64,000 nucleotides of DNA from a virus: the IMG/VR virus record IMGVR_UViG_3300047564_002270, positions 62,001 through 126,000 of that record. One strand, 5' to 3'. This document shows, piece by piece, positions 57,466-64,000 of the stretch. Position 1 is the first letter of the stretch, and each line of letters starts with the position of its first letter. Below the pieces are notes generated by a model. The model had not been told where the DNA came from and made no database searches. It was given only the letters and a program-made list of their open reading frames with translations. The translations under genes were made by a program, and so were the position numbers.

Positions 57466-57887
57466 TGGTTTATCTTGATATTAATGGTTTCGGTTTTGGT
57501 GTCCGTAAGAAACTTTGCAAAGATGTCATTGAATATTTTTGCGATAAGTATCTTCCCCGCCACAAACTTGACATCACTGTAAAGCATCGGAATTTACGTC
57601 GAGATAATGTATATGGGTGGTGTAATATTGAAGGGGATGCCTATCGTCCTCGTGAGTTTATGATTGAAATTCACAATGGACTTGATAAGGAAACCTATAT
57701 TAAGACTCTGTTTCACGAATGCACTCACGTTCTTCAACACGTTCGAGGTGATCTAAAGGAAAGGCACAATAAACAACTCTGGAAAGGAGTTGATTATAGC
57801 AAAGTTTCTTATGAAGATCAACCTTGGGAACAAGAAGCAGAAGAGAACGAAGAGAAACTCTACTACGAATACTTGACATGGGGTTGA
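57465..57887 (+). CDS. SprT-like zinc metalloprotease
   Basis: This 140-residue protein has the zinc motif HECTH (84-88) in TLFHECTHVLQHVRG, and DQPWEQEAEENE near 125 could supply the third ligand. The fold matches small SprT-like phage proteins. SprT/SPRTN proteases cut DNA-crosslinked proteins, but phage substrates are unknown. The upstream ORF overlaps by one base. The -35 of a promoter for the methyltransferase genes lies in its last codons. The size is close to a minimal SprT core. Confidence 0.75.
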   Translation: MVYLDINGFGFGVRKKLCKDVIEYFCDKYLPRHKLDITVKHRNLRRDNVYGWCNIEGDAYRPREFMIEIHNGLDKETYIKTLFHECTHVLQHVRGDLKERHNKQLWKGVDYSKVSYEDQPWEQEAEENEEKLYYEYLTWG

Positions 57888-57901
57888 AAATCCCTGTATA
57901 A
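57872..57901 (+). promoter_or_regulatory. Consensus sigma-70-type promoter (distal)
   Basis: TTGACA (57872-57877), an 18-base spacer and TATAAT (57896-57901), both hexamers exact. It lies about 80 bases upstream of a second promoter for the methyltransferase genes. Confidence 0.8.
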
Positions 57902-57952
57902 TGTGCCTTGTCACGGTTGATAGGATATCTCTAAGTTCTTTAAGGTTTCTAA

Positions 57953-57981
57953 GTTGACTTAGGGACCTTTTTGTTGTATAA
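57953..57981 (+). promoter_or_regulatory. Consensus sigma-70-type promoter (proximal)
   Basis: TTGACT (57953-57958), 17 bases and TATAAT (57976-57981). The -35 sits in an inverted repeat CTAAGT-TG-ACTTAG (57948-57961), and CTAAGTT also occurs at 57930, which suggests a repressor site. The predicted leader is nearly absent before the ATG at 57998. Confidence 0.75.
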
Positions 57982-57997
57982 TGAATAAAAAAGTTAT

Positions 57998-58582
57998 ATG
58001 AGATTTACACTAGCAATTATTAATCCTCCATATGGTGTTGGTGGAAATCTTGCGATTAAATTTCTAAACAAGATTTCTGAGCACACTGATGATGTTCGAG
58101 CAGTCTTACCAACATCAGTCAGAAAACCATCTTCTTTAAATAAAATTAAAGATCATCTTCATTGTGTTTTAGATGAAGATCTAGATTCTTCTACATTCCC
58201 AAATGGTATTAGTGCTGTGAAACAATACTGGGAGGTAAAAAACACGTCGAGATTTCAGGTAGGTGTAGGTGAAATTCCGATGTTAAGAGAACATCCTGAT
58301 TTTGAATTCCTGCCTTATGAAAGAAGATTTGATGCCGATGTATTTGTTGGTGAATATGGATGTGGTCCAAGTGGTCGAGTGAAGACAGAGAACTTCACTC
58401 ATTATGCTAAGGGACATCACTTTCTGAAGGTTCGAGATAAAAGTGTAATTGATAATATGGTAGAATTTGCTGATAGGTTTAGAGAGGCAGCAAATCAATG
58501 TAATGGAAGATATCATTTTGGAAAGAATGATTTGATTTCAACCTATATTAAATGTCTAGAGGAGCGAGATGACAAAGAATAA
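57998..58582 (+). CDS. Adenine methyltransferase fragment with NPPY motif (split, part 1)
   Basis: This 194-residue protein starts MRFTLAIINPPYGVGGNLAI. NPPY (9-12) is motif IV of N6-adenine methyltransferases, which flips and methylates adenine. The rest should supply motifs V-VIII and target recognition. Motif I, which binds AdoMet, is absent here but present in the next ORF (58569). So the enzyme is probably a two-chain protein with the order IV then X-I, reversed from the usual gamma-class order. The genes overlap by 14 bases, which favours co-translation. Activity, target site and protective role are not known. Confidence 0.78.
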   Translation: MRFTLAIINPPYGVGGNLAIKFLNKISEHTDDVRAVLPTSVRKPSSLNKIKDHLHCVLDEDLDSSTFPNGISAVKQYWEVKNTSRFQVGVGEIPMLREHPDFEFLPYERRFDADVFVGEYGCGPSGRVKTENFTHYAKGHHFLKVRDKSVIDNMVEFADRFREAANQCNGRYHFGKNDLISTYIKCLEERDDKE

Positions 58583-58970
58583 ACATAATCTAGAAGTTGG
58601 ATCAACTATTGAAAGATCCGACGAGAGAATTAAAGAGACACAAGAAGTCTTTACTCCGATGGATCTTGTCGAGAGTATGGTGAATGATATTGACATCGAG
58701 ATTATTAAAAATCCAGAGAGCACCTTTATCGATAACTCTGCAGGATCTGGAAACTTTTTGATTGCTCTTAAAAATCGTTTATGTCAATATCACGAAGAGA
58801 AATATGTTCTGGATCATATGCTCTATGCCGTCGAGATGATGGAAGATAATCATAAGGAGCTTTGTGAGAGGTTAGGTGTGTCTACAGATCATCCTCATTA
58901 TGTGTGTGCGGATGCTCTGGAGTATGATTACTCATTTGGAAATCTTATCGGTATTGAAAAGTTTTTCTAA
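58569..58970 (+). CDS. Adenine methyltransferase fragment with AdoMet motif (split, part 2)
   Basis: This 133-residue protein has ETQEVFTPMDLVESMV (motif X, as in type I/gamma methyltransferases), FIDNSAGSGNFLIAL (53-67, motif I, AdoMet binding), LYAVEMMED (motif II) and VCADALEYD (motif III). It stops at SFGNLIGIEKFF, just where motif IV (NPPY) should follow. The NPPY half is the upstream ORF, with which it overlaps by 14 bases. The two halves would make one complete gamma-type enzyme. A frameshift break is less likely because the halves are in swapped order. Confidence 0.8.
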   Translation: MTKNKHNLEVGSTIERSDERIKETQEVFTPMDLVESMVNDIDIEIIKNPESTFIDNSAGSGNFLIALKNRLCQYHEEKYVLDHMLYAVEMMEDNHKELCERLGVSTDHPHYVCADALEYDYSFGNLIGIEKFF

Positions 58971-58982
58971 TGGGTCGAGGGG

Positions 58983-59011
58983 TTGACGGGGCGGTTGATC
59001 CATCGTATATT
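58983..59011 (+). promoter_or_regulatory. Sigma-70-type promoter
   Basis: TTGACG (58983-58988), 17 bases and TATATT (59006-59011), in the 99-base gap between the methyltransferase and ParB-like genes. Confidence 0.65.
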
Positions 59012-59069
59012 ACTCACATCGGCAAGGAATTCGTTCGCCGCCGATTTGTTCTTTACCTGACTAACACAA

Positions 59070-60074
59070 ATGTCACACGTTGTTATTGATCGGTGCTCCG
59101 CACCAGATCCTTCAAATTCACTTTTGATTTCTCTTCCGCGAAAGGAATTCAAAGGTGCTCGATATATTGAAACTGTAATTCTTCCAGTGGAAGATGTAGA
59201 TCGTGGTGGTGATTGGGAAGAAAATCAACATCGCGCAGCTGGAACTGATGGTGATAACAAACAAGGTCTTTTAGAAGACCTTCAAAGAGGTATTCGCTAC
59301 GATCAGCTTCCGCCAATCGTAATTAAGGACGAGGAAGAAAACAAGTTTAAACTTTTGGATGGTTTTACTCGAACTTGGGCGCTCCTTGAACTTTCACAAA
59401 AGTATTGGGTTTTTGATCTCTATGAATTTGATCCTGGTGTCAATTCCAAAAACTTAATTGAAGATATTAGTTTGGGGGCAAATTCTCACCCATCTTGTAA
59501 AAGTGCCACAAAAGATGACTTTATCAAAATTGGTGTTGCTCGTGTAAATCGTGGCGATCTGGCCAAAGACATGGGTGCCATTCTTGAATGGATTGAAAGT
59601 GTCCCAAATGTGCTTAGTCAAAGGACTCGAAAAACAATTGCGACTAACATTTACAAAGAAACTGTTAGTGTCAGCAAACTTCGGGCTCTTGAACTTCAAG
59701 ACGTCAAGAAGATTATTCGCACTCAAACTGAATACCAAGTTGGCGGTAAAATCGATCAGAAGAACCGATTTGGTCGTGTTGTGAATGCTGCTAACGATCT
59801 TTACACTCTTCGTAACTTCAAGTTCATTCTTGAAGATTATTCCAAAACTGGTCGAACAACTATGGTAACTCTGTATAGTTCAAGTGCTATCAGTCCTGAG
59901 GAACTGAAAGAGCAGCGGAATACTGCTAAAGCAGAGTTGGAGTCCTTTCACACGATGGCAATTCGTTATGTTTCTAAGTTTCTTGAAACTGGAGTCAAAC
60001 CATTTGAAATCGTAGGTTCGATTGCTCAAATTAAGGGTGAAGAAACGGATCAAGTAATTGTTCCTTTCTCTTGA
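59070..60074 (+). CDS. ParB/Srx-like protein
   Basis: This is a 334-residue protein. Residues about 30-115 match the ParB/sulfiredoxin fold: RYIETVILPVEDVD, LLEDLQRGIRYDQLPPIVIK and LLDGFTRTWAL (95-105) in place of the GxxR motif. ParB-like domains bind nucleotides or DNA, some act as nucleases, and phages use them in anti-restriction. The rest is helical (KKIIRTQTEYQVGGKIDQKN) without a recognised domain. It has its own promoter and a UUCG-capped terminator. It sits between the split methyltransferase and the helicase, so a joint role in DNA modification or protection is inferred. Confidence 0.7.
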   Translation: MSHVVIDRCSAPDPSNSLLISLPRKEFKGARYIETVILPVEDVDRGGDWEENQHRAAGTDGDNKQGLLEDLQRGIRYDQLPPIVIKDEEENKFKLLDGFTRTWALLELSQKYWVFDLYEFDPGVNSKNLIEDISLGANSHPSCKSATKDDFIKIGVARVNRGDLAKDMGAILEWIESVPNVLSQRTRKTIATNIYKETVSVSKLRALELQDVKKIIRTQTEYQVGGKIDQKNRFGRVVNAANDLYTLRNFKFILEDYSKTGRTTMVTLYSSSAISPEELKEQRNTAKAELESFHTMAIRYVSKFLETGVKPFEIVGSIAQIKGEETDQVIVPFS

Positions 60075-60095
60075 TCCACTTCCCAAACTGGCACA

Positions 60096-60118
60096 GGGGT
60101 CCTTCGGGACCCCTTTTT
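60096..60118 (+). terminator. UUCG-capped Rho-independent terminator
   Basis: GGGGTCC (60096-60102) and GGACCCC (60107-60113) pair around a TTCG tetraloop, followed by TTTTT. It is a very stable terminator after the ParB-like gene. Confidence 0.9.
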
Positions 60119-60155
60119 GTGCTGCTACAATACCTGTATTGAAACGCAAAACACG

Positions 60156-61385
60156 ATGATCCAACTCCGCCCCCACCAACAGACTGCTCTCGATGCTCTC
60201 GCTCAGCATTCTAAGGGTATCTGTGTGTTCCCCACTGGCGGTGGCAAGACTAACGTTGCCATCTTTGATGCTATGCGCGTGTTTCAATCCGAAACTCCTA
60301 AGACTGTTGTGGTGGTTGCTCCCCGCATTCTGCTTGCTGAGCAACTCTCCTGCGAGTTTCTTGAGTTCATCACCAATGCTTCTGTGTTTCACGTTCATAG
60401 CGGTGAGACTCACCACGAGAGCAGCACCAATCCTGAGAAAATCTACAACTGGTATGCAACTAACAACTCTCGCCACAAACTGATCTTCACCACCTATAAC
60501 TCCCTTGAGCGTCTTGTTGATGCCGAGGTTGAGGTGGATACGATCTACTTTGACGAGGCACACAATAGCGTTCAGCGCCACTTCTTCCCTGCGACTGAGC
60601 ACTTCAGTCAGGAAGCAAAGCGTTGCTACTTCTTCACTGCAACTCCTAAGCATTCTCTGGCAGTTGGCAAACCTGGTATGAACGATGTTGCTGTCTATGG
60701 ACAAATCATCGCCAAGGTTCCTGCTCCCGAACTTGTTCAGGGTGGTTACATCATTCCCCCTAAGGTGATTGCAACGGAAATGCGCCTCTCTGTGCCTGGT
60801 GAGGATGTTGCTATGCGCGATTGTGAGTATCTGCTGCAGATCATTCAGGACAATCCTGTCAACAAGATCCTGGTGTGTGCCAAGGCAACCAAGCATATCA
60901 TCAATCTGCTTTCTGAGTCTGATTTTGTTGAGCAGATTGCCGAACAAGGTTACTCTGTGATGCACATCACTGCCAAGCACGGTGCCTACATCGATGGGCA
61001 GAAAGTCAACCGCGAGGTGTTCTTCGACACTCTCAACGAGTGGGGTAAGGATGCTGACAAGAAGTTTGTGGTTCTTCACCACAGCATCCTTGCCGAGGGT
61101 ATCAACATCTCTGCTCTTGAGGCAGTTGTGTTCCTCCGCTCTATGGATATTGTGGGCATCGGTCAAACCGTTGGGCGCACTCTTCGTCTTCACCCACAGG
61201 ATGCTGCTGGTATTCGCTCTGGCGCTATTCAGGCAGGTGATCTGGCATCTTACACCAAATCTTACGGTTTGGTGATCTGCCCCGTGTTCGACAAGAATAC
61301 GACCTCTACTGCCAAGAAGGTTCAGAACGTTGTTGACATCATCTTCCAGCAGGGTGATGTGGCAGTGTCGGTGGTTCGCAAGTGA
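60156..61385 (+). CDS. SF2 DEAD/DEAH-type helicase
   Basis: The ATG at 60156 gives 409 residues and the natural start MIQLRPHQQ; an upstream TTG frame at 60117 is less likely. The motifs are in order: Q-like LRPHQQ, Walker A PTGGGKT (26-32), DEAH (133-136), TATP (161-164) and the motif VI core GQTVGRTLRL. This is the SF2 core of type III restriction and UvsW-like helicases. The gene is clearly GC-richer than the rest (33 of 60 bases at 60181-60240), with C-ending codons, which points to recent gain from a GC-richer host. A weak TACAAT (60126) may be its promoter. Its place beside the methyltransferase halves suggests a role in modification, restriction or repair. Confidence 0.85.
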   Translation: MIQLRPHQQTALDALAQHSKGICVFPTGGGKTNVAIFDAMRVFQSETPKTVVVVAPRILLAEQLSCEFLEFITNASVFHVHSGETHHESSTNPEKIYNWYATNNSRHKLIFTTYNSLERLVDAEVEVDTIYFDEAHNSVQRHFFPATEHFSQEAKRCYFFTATPKHSLAVGKPGMNDVAVYGQIIAKVPAPELVQGGYIIPPKVIATEMRLSVPGEDVAMRDCEYLLQIIQDNPVNKILVCAKATKHIINLLSESDFVEQIAEQGYSVMHITAKHGAYIDGQKVNREVFFDTLNEWGKDADKKFVVLHHSILAEGINISALEAVVFLRSMDIVGIGQTVGRTLRLHPQDAAGIRSGAIQAGDLASYTKSYGLVICPVFDKNTTSTAKKVQNVVDIIFQQGDVAVSVVRK

Positions 61386-61413
61386 TCCACCCCCCCTGCC
61401 TGAAGCGGTTCCC

Positions 61414-61445
61414 TCACCCCAAACCCCTTGCGGTCACTGGGGTGA
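61414..61445 (+). terminator. Hairpin after helicase gene, terminator-like
   Basis: TCACCCCA (61414-61421) pairs with TGGGGTGA (61438-61445), with a 16-base loop. The following AAAACCCGATTTTC lacks a pure T-tract, so termination is only probable. Confidence 0.45.
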
Positions 61446-61458
61446 AAACCCGATTTTC

Positions 61459-61487
61459 TTGCAATTCTGCGGTAAGGGTGCTATCAT
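61459..61487 (+). promoter_or_regulatory. Sigma-70-type promoter
   Basis: TTGCAA (61459-61464), 17 bases and TATCAT (61482-61487) are upstream of the small genes that begin at 61524. Confidence 0.6.
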
Positions 61488-61523
61488 ACCTTCGCCACGT
61501 TCCCACGACCGATTTTTTGATTT

Positions 61524-61694
61524 ATGGAAGGATTTGAAACAGAAGATGGGTATGCTGCTGTTCCTTGGGGCAAAAGGTTAGTCATCATTTATGGTGGTTA
61601 TCAATTGACCGATGTGAGCACAGCAAGGCAAGCACATAAGTTCATCAAAGAACATCGCACCAATCCACAAACTGGCACAGTATTTGTCCAATAG
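61524..61694 (+). CDS. 56-residue hypothetical protein
   Basis: MEGFETEDGYAAVPWGKRLV followed by IIYGGYQLTDVSTARQAHKF gives a small mixed beta/helix domain that ends in TGTVFVQ. It starts 36 bases after a good -10. It is GC-richer than many neighbours. No known family is recognised. Confidence 0.55.
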   Translation: MEGFETEDGYAAVPWGKRLVIIYGGYQLTDVSTARQAHKFIKEHRTNPQTGTVFVQ

Positions 61695-61712
61695 AGATTT
61701 TTTTCAACTACA

Positions 61713-61931
61713 ATGACTTCAACTCTGATTAAACAAGTGAAAAAGAAATTTGTGAATGTAACTCCTATGAGTTCAAAAGCAAAAAATCGGTTTATTAACA
61801 ATATGGATTGCTTTCATGCTTGCGAAGTTGAGCAGGAAAAGGATGGTAAATTGTTTCTTGTTTCACTAAATCGTAAATACTGCTTTTGGTTGCAGAAGGA
61901 AGGGAACGAACACTGGAAGGTTGAAAAATGA
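61713..61931 (+). CDS. 72-residue basic hypothetical protein
   Basis: MTSTLIKQVKKKFVNVTPMS then KAKNRFINNMDCFHACEVEQ and a beta-type end (KLFLVSLNRKYCFWLQKEGN). It overlaps the RlpA-like gene by ATGA. It may be conserved among cyanophages, from memory. The function is unknown. Confidence 0.6.
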   Translation: MTSTLIKQVKKKFVNVTPMSSKAKNRFINNMDCFHACEVEQEKDGKLFLVSLNRKYCFWLQKEGNEHWKVEK

Positions 61932-62239
61932 TTGGATTGATTGCTGGTCTTGCATGTGGCGTAGCTACATATTATGGTGTAGGAGATGGTTTTCATGGGC
62001 AAATCACCGCTAACGGCGAACGGTTTGATGCTTATCGTTGGACTGCAGCTCATCCTTATCTACCTATGGGGACACGCATCAAGGTAACAAATCAAGATAA
62101 TCTCAAACAAGTTATTGTGAGAGTAAATGATCGAGGACCTTATTCTCACGCGGATCTTGACCTAAGTTATGCTGCCTTTGCACATATTGCCTCCACAAGT
62201 AAAGGTAATGCCACTGTGTGTTGGAGGGTCGTGGGATGA
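61928..62239 (+). CDS. RlpA-like exported double-psi beta-barrel protein
   Basis: This 103-residue protein starts with a hydrophobic signal-like segment (MIGLIAGLACGVA). ATYYGVGDGFHGQITANGER, then WTAAHPYLPMGTRIKVTN and VRVNDRGPYS (64-73) match the RlpA/DPBB fold, which binds or cleaves denuded peptidoglycan. The catalytic Asp is probably the one in RVNDRGP. It lacks the SPOR domain of bacterial RlpA. It may aid lysis or cell-wall passage. It is coupled on both sides by ATGA overlaps. Confidence 0.82.
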   Translation: MIGLIAGLACGVATYYGVGDGFHGQITANGERFDAYRWTAAHPYLPMGTRIKVTNQDNLKQVIVRVNDRGPYSHADLDLSYAAFAHIASTSKGNATVCWRVVG

Positions 62240-62412
62240 AAGTCACGGAGCATAATATACACGAAACTGATCTAGATCTCACTGATATCACTGAATTAAT
62301 TCGTCTCTGTAAGGAAGAATCTATAAAGCATCAGGGGGATAGGGAAACTCTCTTGTATTATGGGGCATTGATTGGAAAGTTAGTTTGCATTCGACACGAT
62401 TTAATCTCTTAA
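62236..62412 (+). CDS. 58-residue hypothetical protein
   Basis: The ATG at 62236 overlaps the RlpA-like stop and is preferred over the ATG at 62218. The peptide MKVTEHNIHETDLDLTDITE then LIRLCKEESIKHQG is acidic and helical. It has no recognised motif and is translated as part of the same chain. Confidence 0.55.
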   Translation: MKVTEHNIHETDLDLTDITELIRLCKEESIKHQGDRETLLYYGALIGKLVCIRHDLIS

Positions 62413-62451
62413 TAAAAGTTTATTAAATAGTAGTGAATTGAGGAAGAAGTT

Positions 62452-62637
62452 ATGGTTGTATTACTATCAACAACTATTATTACTTGTTCTCAGGCAATGA
62501 ATATTATTCAACGCCTTACTAATGTAGTAGGATTAACTGAATCTCAAAAAACTGAAATTATTCAGGAGGTTCGTAAGACTATTCCTTATTGTCCCATTAA
62601 AATAGTAGAAGATGACGCAAGAAACACAAGAAGATAA
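62452..62637 (+). CDS. 61-residue hypothetical protein with signal-like start
   Basis: It follows a GAGGAAG ribosome-binding site. MVVLLSTTIITCSQAMNIIQ is hydrophobic with a cysteine, like a weak lipoprotein or signal segment, followed by a helical part (ESQKTEIIQEVRKTIPYC). It overlaps the next ORF by 26 bases. The function is unknown. Confidence 0.55.
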   Translation: MVVLLSTTIITCSQAMNIIQRLTNVVGLTESQKTEIIQEVRKTIPYCPIKIVEDDARNTRR

Positions 62638-62785
62638 ATGGAACCGTGGACTTACTCTATTTGAGGAAAGTGTATTGAAACCAGATCCTGAACTTCGTCA
62701 ATGTGCTCATAATCAAAAATGTTACAACGAACTCATGCAAGTTCGTGATAATGTGTTAGAATACTTAAAGACAATAAGAAAATAA
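62612..62785 (+). CDS. 57-residue acidic hypothetical protein
   Basis: MTQETQEDKWNRGLTLFEES then LRQCAHNQKCYNELMQVRDN looks helical, with a C...C pair that could bind metal. It overlaps the preceding frame by 26 bases and ends inside a late-type promoter element. No family is recognised. Confidence 0.55.
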   Translation: MTQETQEDKWNRGLTLFEESVLKPDPELRQCAHNQKCYNELMQVRDNVLEYLKTIRK

Positions 62786-62788
62786 ATA
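62781..62788 (+). promoter_or_regulatory. Late-type promoter (AATAAATA)
   Basis: AATAAATA overlaps the preceding stop and is 27 bases upstream of the gene at 62815. Confidence 0.45.
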
Positions 62789-62814
62789 TTGTAAAATTAT
62801 ATGGAAAACCGAAG

Positions 62815-63135
62815 ATGCTATCAACACAATATCGGTTGAGACTTGAAGAAATTTGTGATCGTATCGCAAGACGCGAACCTGTTGGATTGGAAGATATGAT
62901 CTGGGCAGAAAAACTTGCGAAAGCAAATCGTTCTGCTGCTACTATTCTTCGTCAAGCAAGAAGAAAAGCAGAAAATCCTAATATGGTTGAGGGGGGTATG
63001 GATGACTTTCTCAATCAATTAGATATTGGTGGGTTTGGTAATGAGAGATTTGGTAAAAGAGGATTTGATAGTGTTGATGATATGATTGATTGGTGGACTG
63101 AAGATAAACCTGAGGATTGGAGGCAAAGAGATTGA
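62815..63135 (+). CDS. 106-residue conserved-type hypothetical protein
   Basis: The N-terminal half is helical and basic (MLSTQYRLRLEEICDRIARR then KLAKANRSAATILRQARRKA). The C-terminal half is acidic (DSVDDMIDWWTEDKPEDW). Such a layout suggests a nucleic-acid or protein adaptor, but nothing is proven. It overlaps the glutaredoxin start (TGATG). Confidence 0.65.
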   Translation: MLSTQYRLRLEEICDRIARREPVGLEDMIWAEKLAKANRSAATILRQARRKAENPNMVEGGMDDFLNQLDIGGFGNERFGKRGFDSVDDMIDWWTEDKPEDWRQRD

Positions 63136-63371
63136 TGAAAGCTGTATTGTATTCTAAAGAAAACTGCCAGGAATGTGATAGGGCAAGATCTCTTTTAGAA
63201 AGCTTAGGAGTTTCTCATTTAGAGTATAAACTTGGAAGTGATTATAATGAGAAACAGTTTCGTGCCGAGTTTGGTAGTAATGCTCAGTTTCCTCAGGTTG
63301 CAATTGATTATAAGCACATAGGAAGTCTTAAAGAAACTCTTCAATATCTCAAAGTAGTAGGAGTAATATGA
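63135..63371 (+). CDS. Glutaredoxin-like protein with CQEC site
   Basis: The ATG at 63135 gives 78 residues. The thioredoxin-fold start MKAVLYSKENCQECDRARSL has an unusual C11-Q-E-C14 active site; FPQVAIDYKHIGSLKETLQY supplies the cis-proline and C-terminal helix. It shares LGSDYN...QFRAEFGS with the CPYC glutaredoxin at 3068, so the two are paralogs. The altered centre may change redox potential or partner. It is coupled to the preceding gene by TGATG and to the next by ATGA. Confidence 0.78.
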   Translation: MKAVLYSKENCQECDRARSLLESLGVSHLEYKLGSDYNEKQFRAEFGSNAQFPQVAIDYKHIGSLKETLQYLKVVGVI

Positions 63372-63841
63372 GCGAAGTTCAATTTAAAAAGCATAGAGTA
63401 TTCCGCGAAACGGATGCTGTTGTTTTCTACGATATTTCTGTAGAAGACTCTAATGCACAAGATCTTGTAGTTCATACTGGTCCTGCTATTTCTCCTCCCG
63501 ACGATATTGTAGGGGCAAAACAATTTTATATTCACCATCACCAGGTAGATCACAATCGTGTTCTATCTGGTCTTCGCACATTTGAATTGGTAAATCTGGA
63601 ATGGAGATATCCTTATCACATTGTGCATCTTAATCGCACATCTGGTGCTCTTGTAATTCCTAAGATGACCTTCCATCGTTCATATTCTGGACCTGATGGA
63701 TCCATTGTGATTAATCAGGCAATTCGTGATGATGAATTTAATCCAGAAACAGAATTTGTTCCAGTTTCTGCCGCTAAAAATAAAGATCTTTATCATATAC
63801 TTGCACACGAAAAACCAGTCATTCATACTCTAGGAGAATGA
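63368..63841 (+). CDS. Cupin-like protein
   Basis: This 157-residue beta-rich protein has histidines in YIHHHQVDHNRVLSGLRTFE and a later KMTFHRSYSGPDGSIVINQA, the two-motif pattern of a cupin barrel. Cupins bind metal and often modify sugars, but the substrate here is unknown. It overlaps the glutaredoxin stop by ATGA and the next membrane gene by ATGA. The fold call is by motif only. Confidence 0.55.
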   Translation: MSEVQFKKHRVFRETDAVVFYDISVEDSNAQDLVVHTGPAISPPDDIVGAKQFYIHHHQVDHNRVLSGLRTFELVNLEWRYPYHIVHLNRTSGALVIPKMTFHRSYSGPDGSIVINQAIRDDEFNPETEFVPVSAAKNKDLYHILAHEKPVIHTLGE

Positions 63842-64000
63842 AACAAGCAGTTATTCTTTCACTCTGTTTTCTTCCTCTTGCAATCATCTATGTGATTATG
63901 AAAGTTTCGTTATGGTTGTCTAGTAGTGTATCAGAAATCAAGTATGTAAAGGACGATGCAAAACGACCACACGGACCCTACTTGGAAAACCCATATGGAG
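63838..64000 (+). CDS. Single-pass membrane protein (cut by window end)
   Basis: The ATG overlaps the cupin-like stop, after an AGGAGA site. The visible 54 residues start with a hydrophobic helix (MKQAVILSLCFLPLAIIYVI) and go on to a polar part (SEIKYVKDDAKRPHGPYLEN). The gene continues beyond the window, so its full length and role are unknown. Confidence 0.6.
   Translation, partial: MKQAVILSLCFLPLAIIYVIMKVSLWLSSSVSEIKYVKDDAKRPHGPYLENPYG

Noticed and set aside
57965-57997. Terminator from GGGACCTTTTT before the methyltransferase gene
   Set aside because: The T-run lacks a convincing stem and lies in the spacer of a consensus promoter.
59880-61193. 437-codon open frame on the minus strand
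   Set aside because: It lies wholly opposite the ParB-like and helicase genes, which have clear family motifs. Its translation shows no motif, and it is an effect of codon bias in the GC-rich helicase gene.

Overview
The window is an internal piece of the genome of a T4-like myovirus that infects marine picocyanobacteria (Synechococcus or Prochlorococcus). T4-type replication and tail genes (gp33, gp59, gp32, gp53, gp48, gp4, gp54, gp26, gp51-like, gp27, gp5-like) lie among cyanophage auxiliary genes: the end of psbD, speD, thyX, phoH, a CP12-like gene, two glutaredoxins and a 2OG-Fe(II) oxygenase. The DNA is AT-rich and gene-dense, with many ATGA, TAATG and GTGA overlaps. No gap between genes exceeds 300 bases, and one tRNA gene (Thr, UGU) was found.

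Layout. 1-5.5 kb: the psbD end, small membrane peptides, an exported lysozyme-like protein, an AT-rich two-domain glycosyltransferase, a glutaredoxin, small conserved phage genes and speD. 5.5-9.0 kb: a structured leader before two tiny genes, then thyX, phoH and a RecB-like nuclease. 9.0-11.3 kb: the gp33-gp59-DUF1825-gp32 replication and late-transcription block behind two good sigma-70-type promoters. 11.3-13.9 kb: gp53, gp48 and gp4 on the minus strand with T4-type late promoters. 13.9-28.7 kb: the tail tube, chaperone and baseplate hub block, including two large related tape-measure-like proteins, the second carrying four cell-wall-hydrolase-like domains, and a CP12 gene between gp27 and gp5. 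28.7-35.0 kb: an oxygenase and two fibre-like proteins. 35.0-36.9 kb: small genes, the tRNA and a Mom-like acyltransferase. 37.0-57.3 kb: seven large virion or fibre genes with beta-helix, Ig-like, collagen-like and glycine-rich parts. 57.3-61.4 kb: a SprT-like protease and a cassette of a split adenine methyltransferase, a ParB-like protein and an SF2 helicase. 61.4-64 kb: small genes, an RlpA-like protein, a second glutaredoxin and a cupin-like protein.

How the genes fit together. Promoters of the TTGACN-17/18-TATAAT type stand before the replication and accessory genes. TATAAATA/CTAAATA late-type elements stand before structural genes, and the window encodes gp33, the late-transcription coactivator expected to act on them. 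The most notable signals are: a probable programmed -1 frameshift joining gp26 to a gp51-like ORF (slippery T TTT TTC, hairpin downstream, no ribosome-binding site for the second ORF); a DNA adenine methyltransferase split exactly before motif IV with its halves in swapped gene order; a 1415-residue tail protein with SleB-like, amidase, M23 and M15-like domains beside a gp5 that lacks lysozyme; a possible pseudoknot at the predicted 5' end of the gp32 mRNA; and a promoter followed at once by a terminator that may make a roughly 65-nt RNA. All assignments come from reading the sequence and recalled family features; no database search was run.
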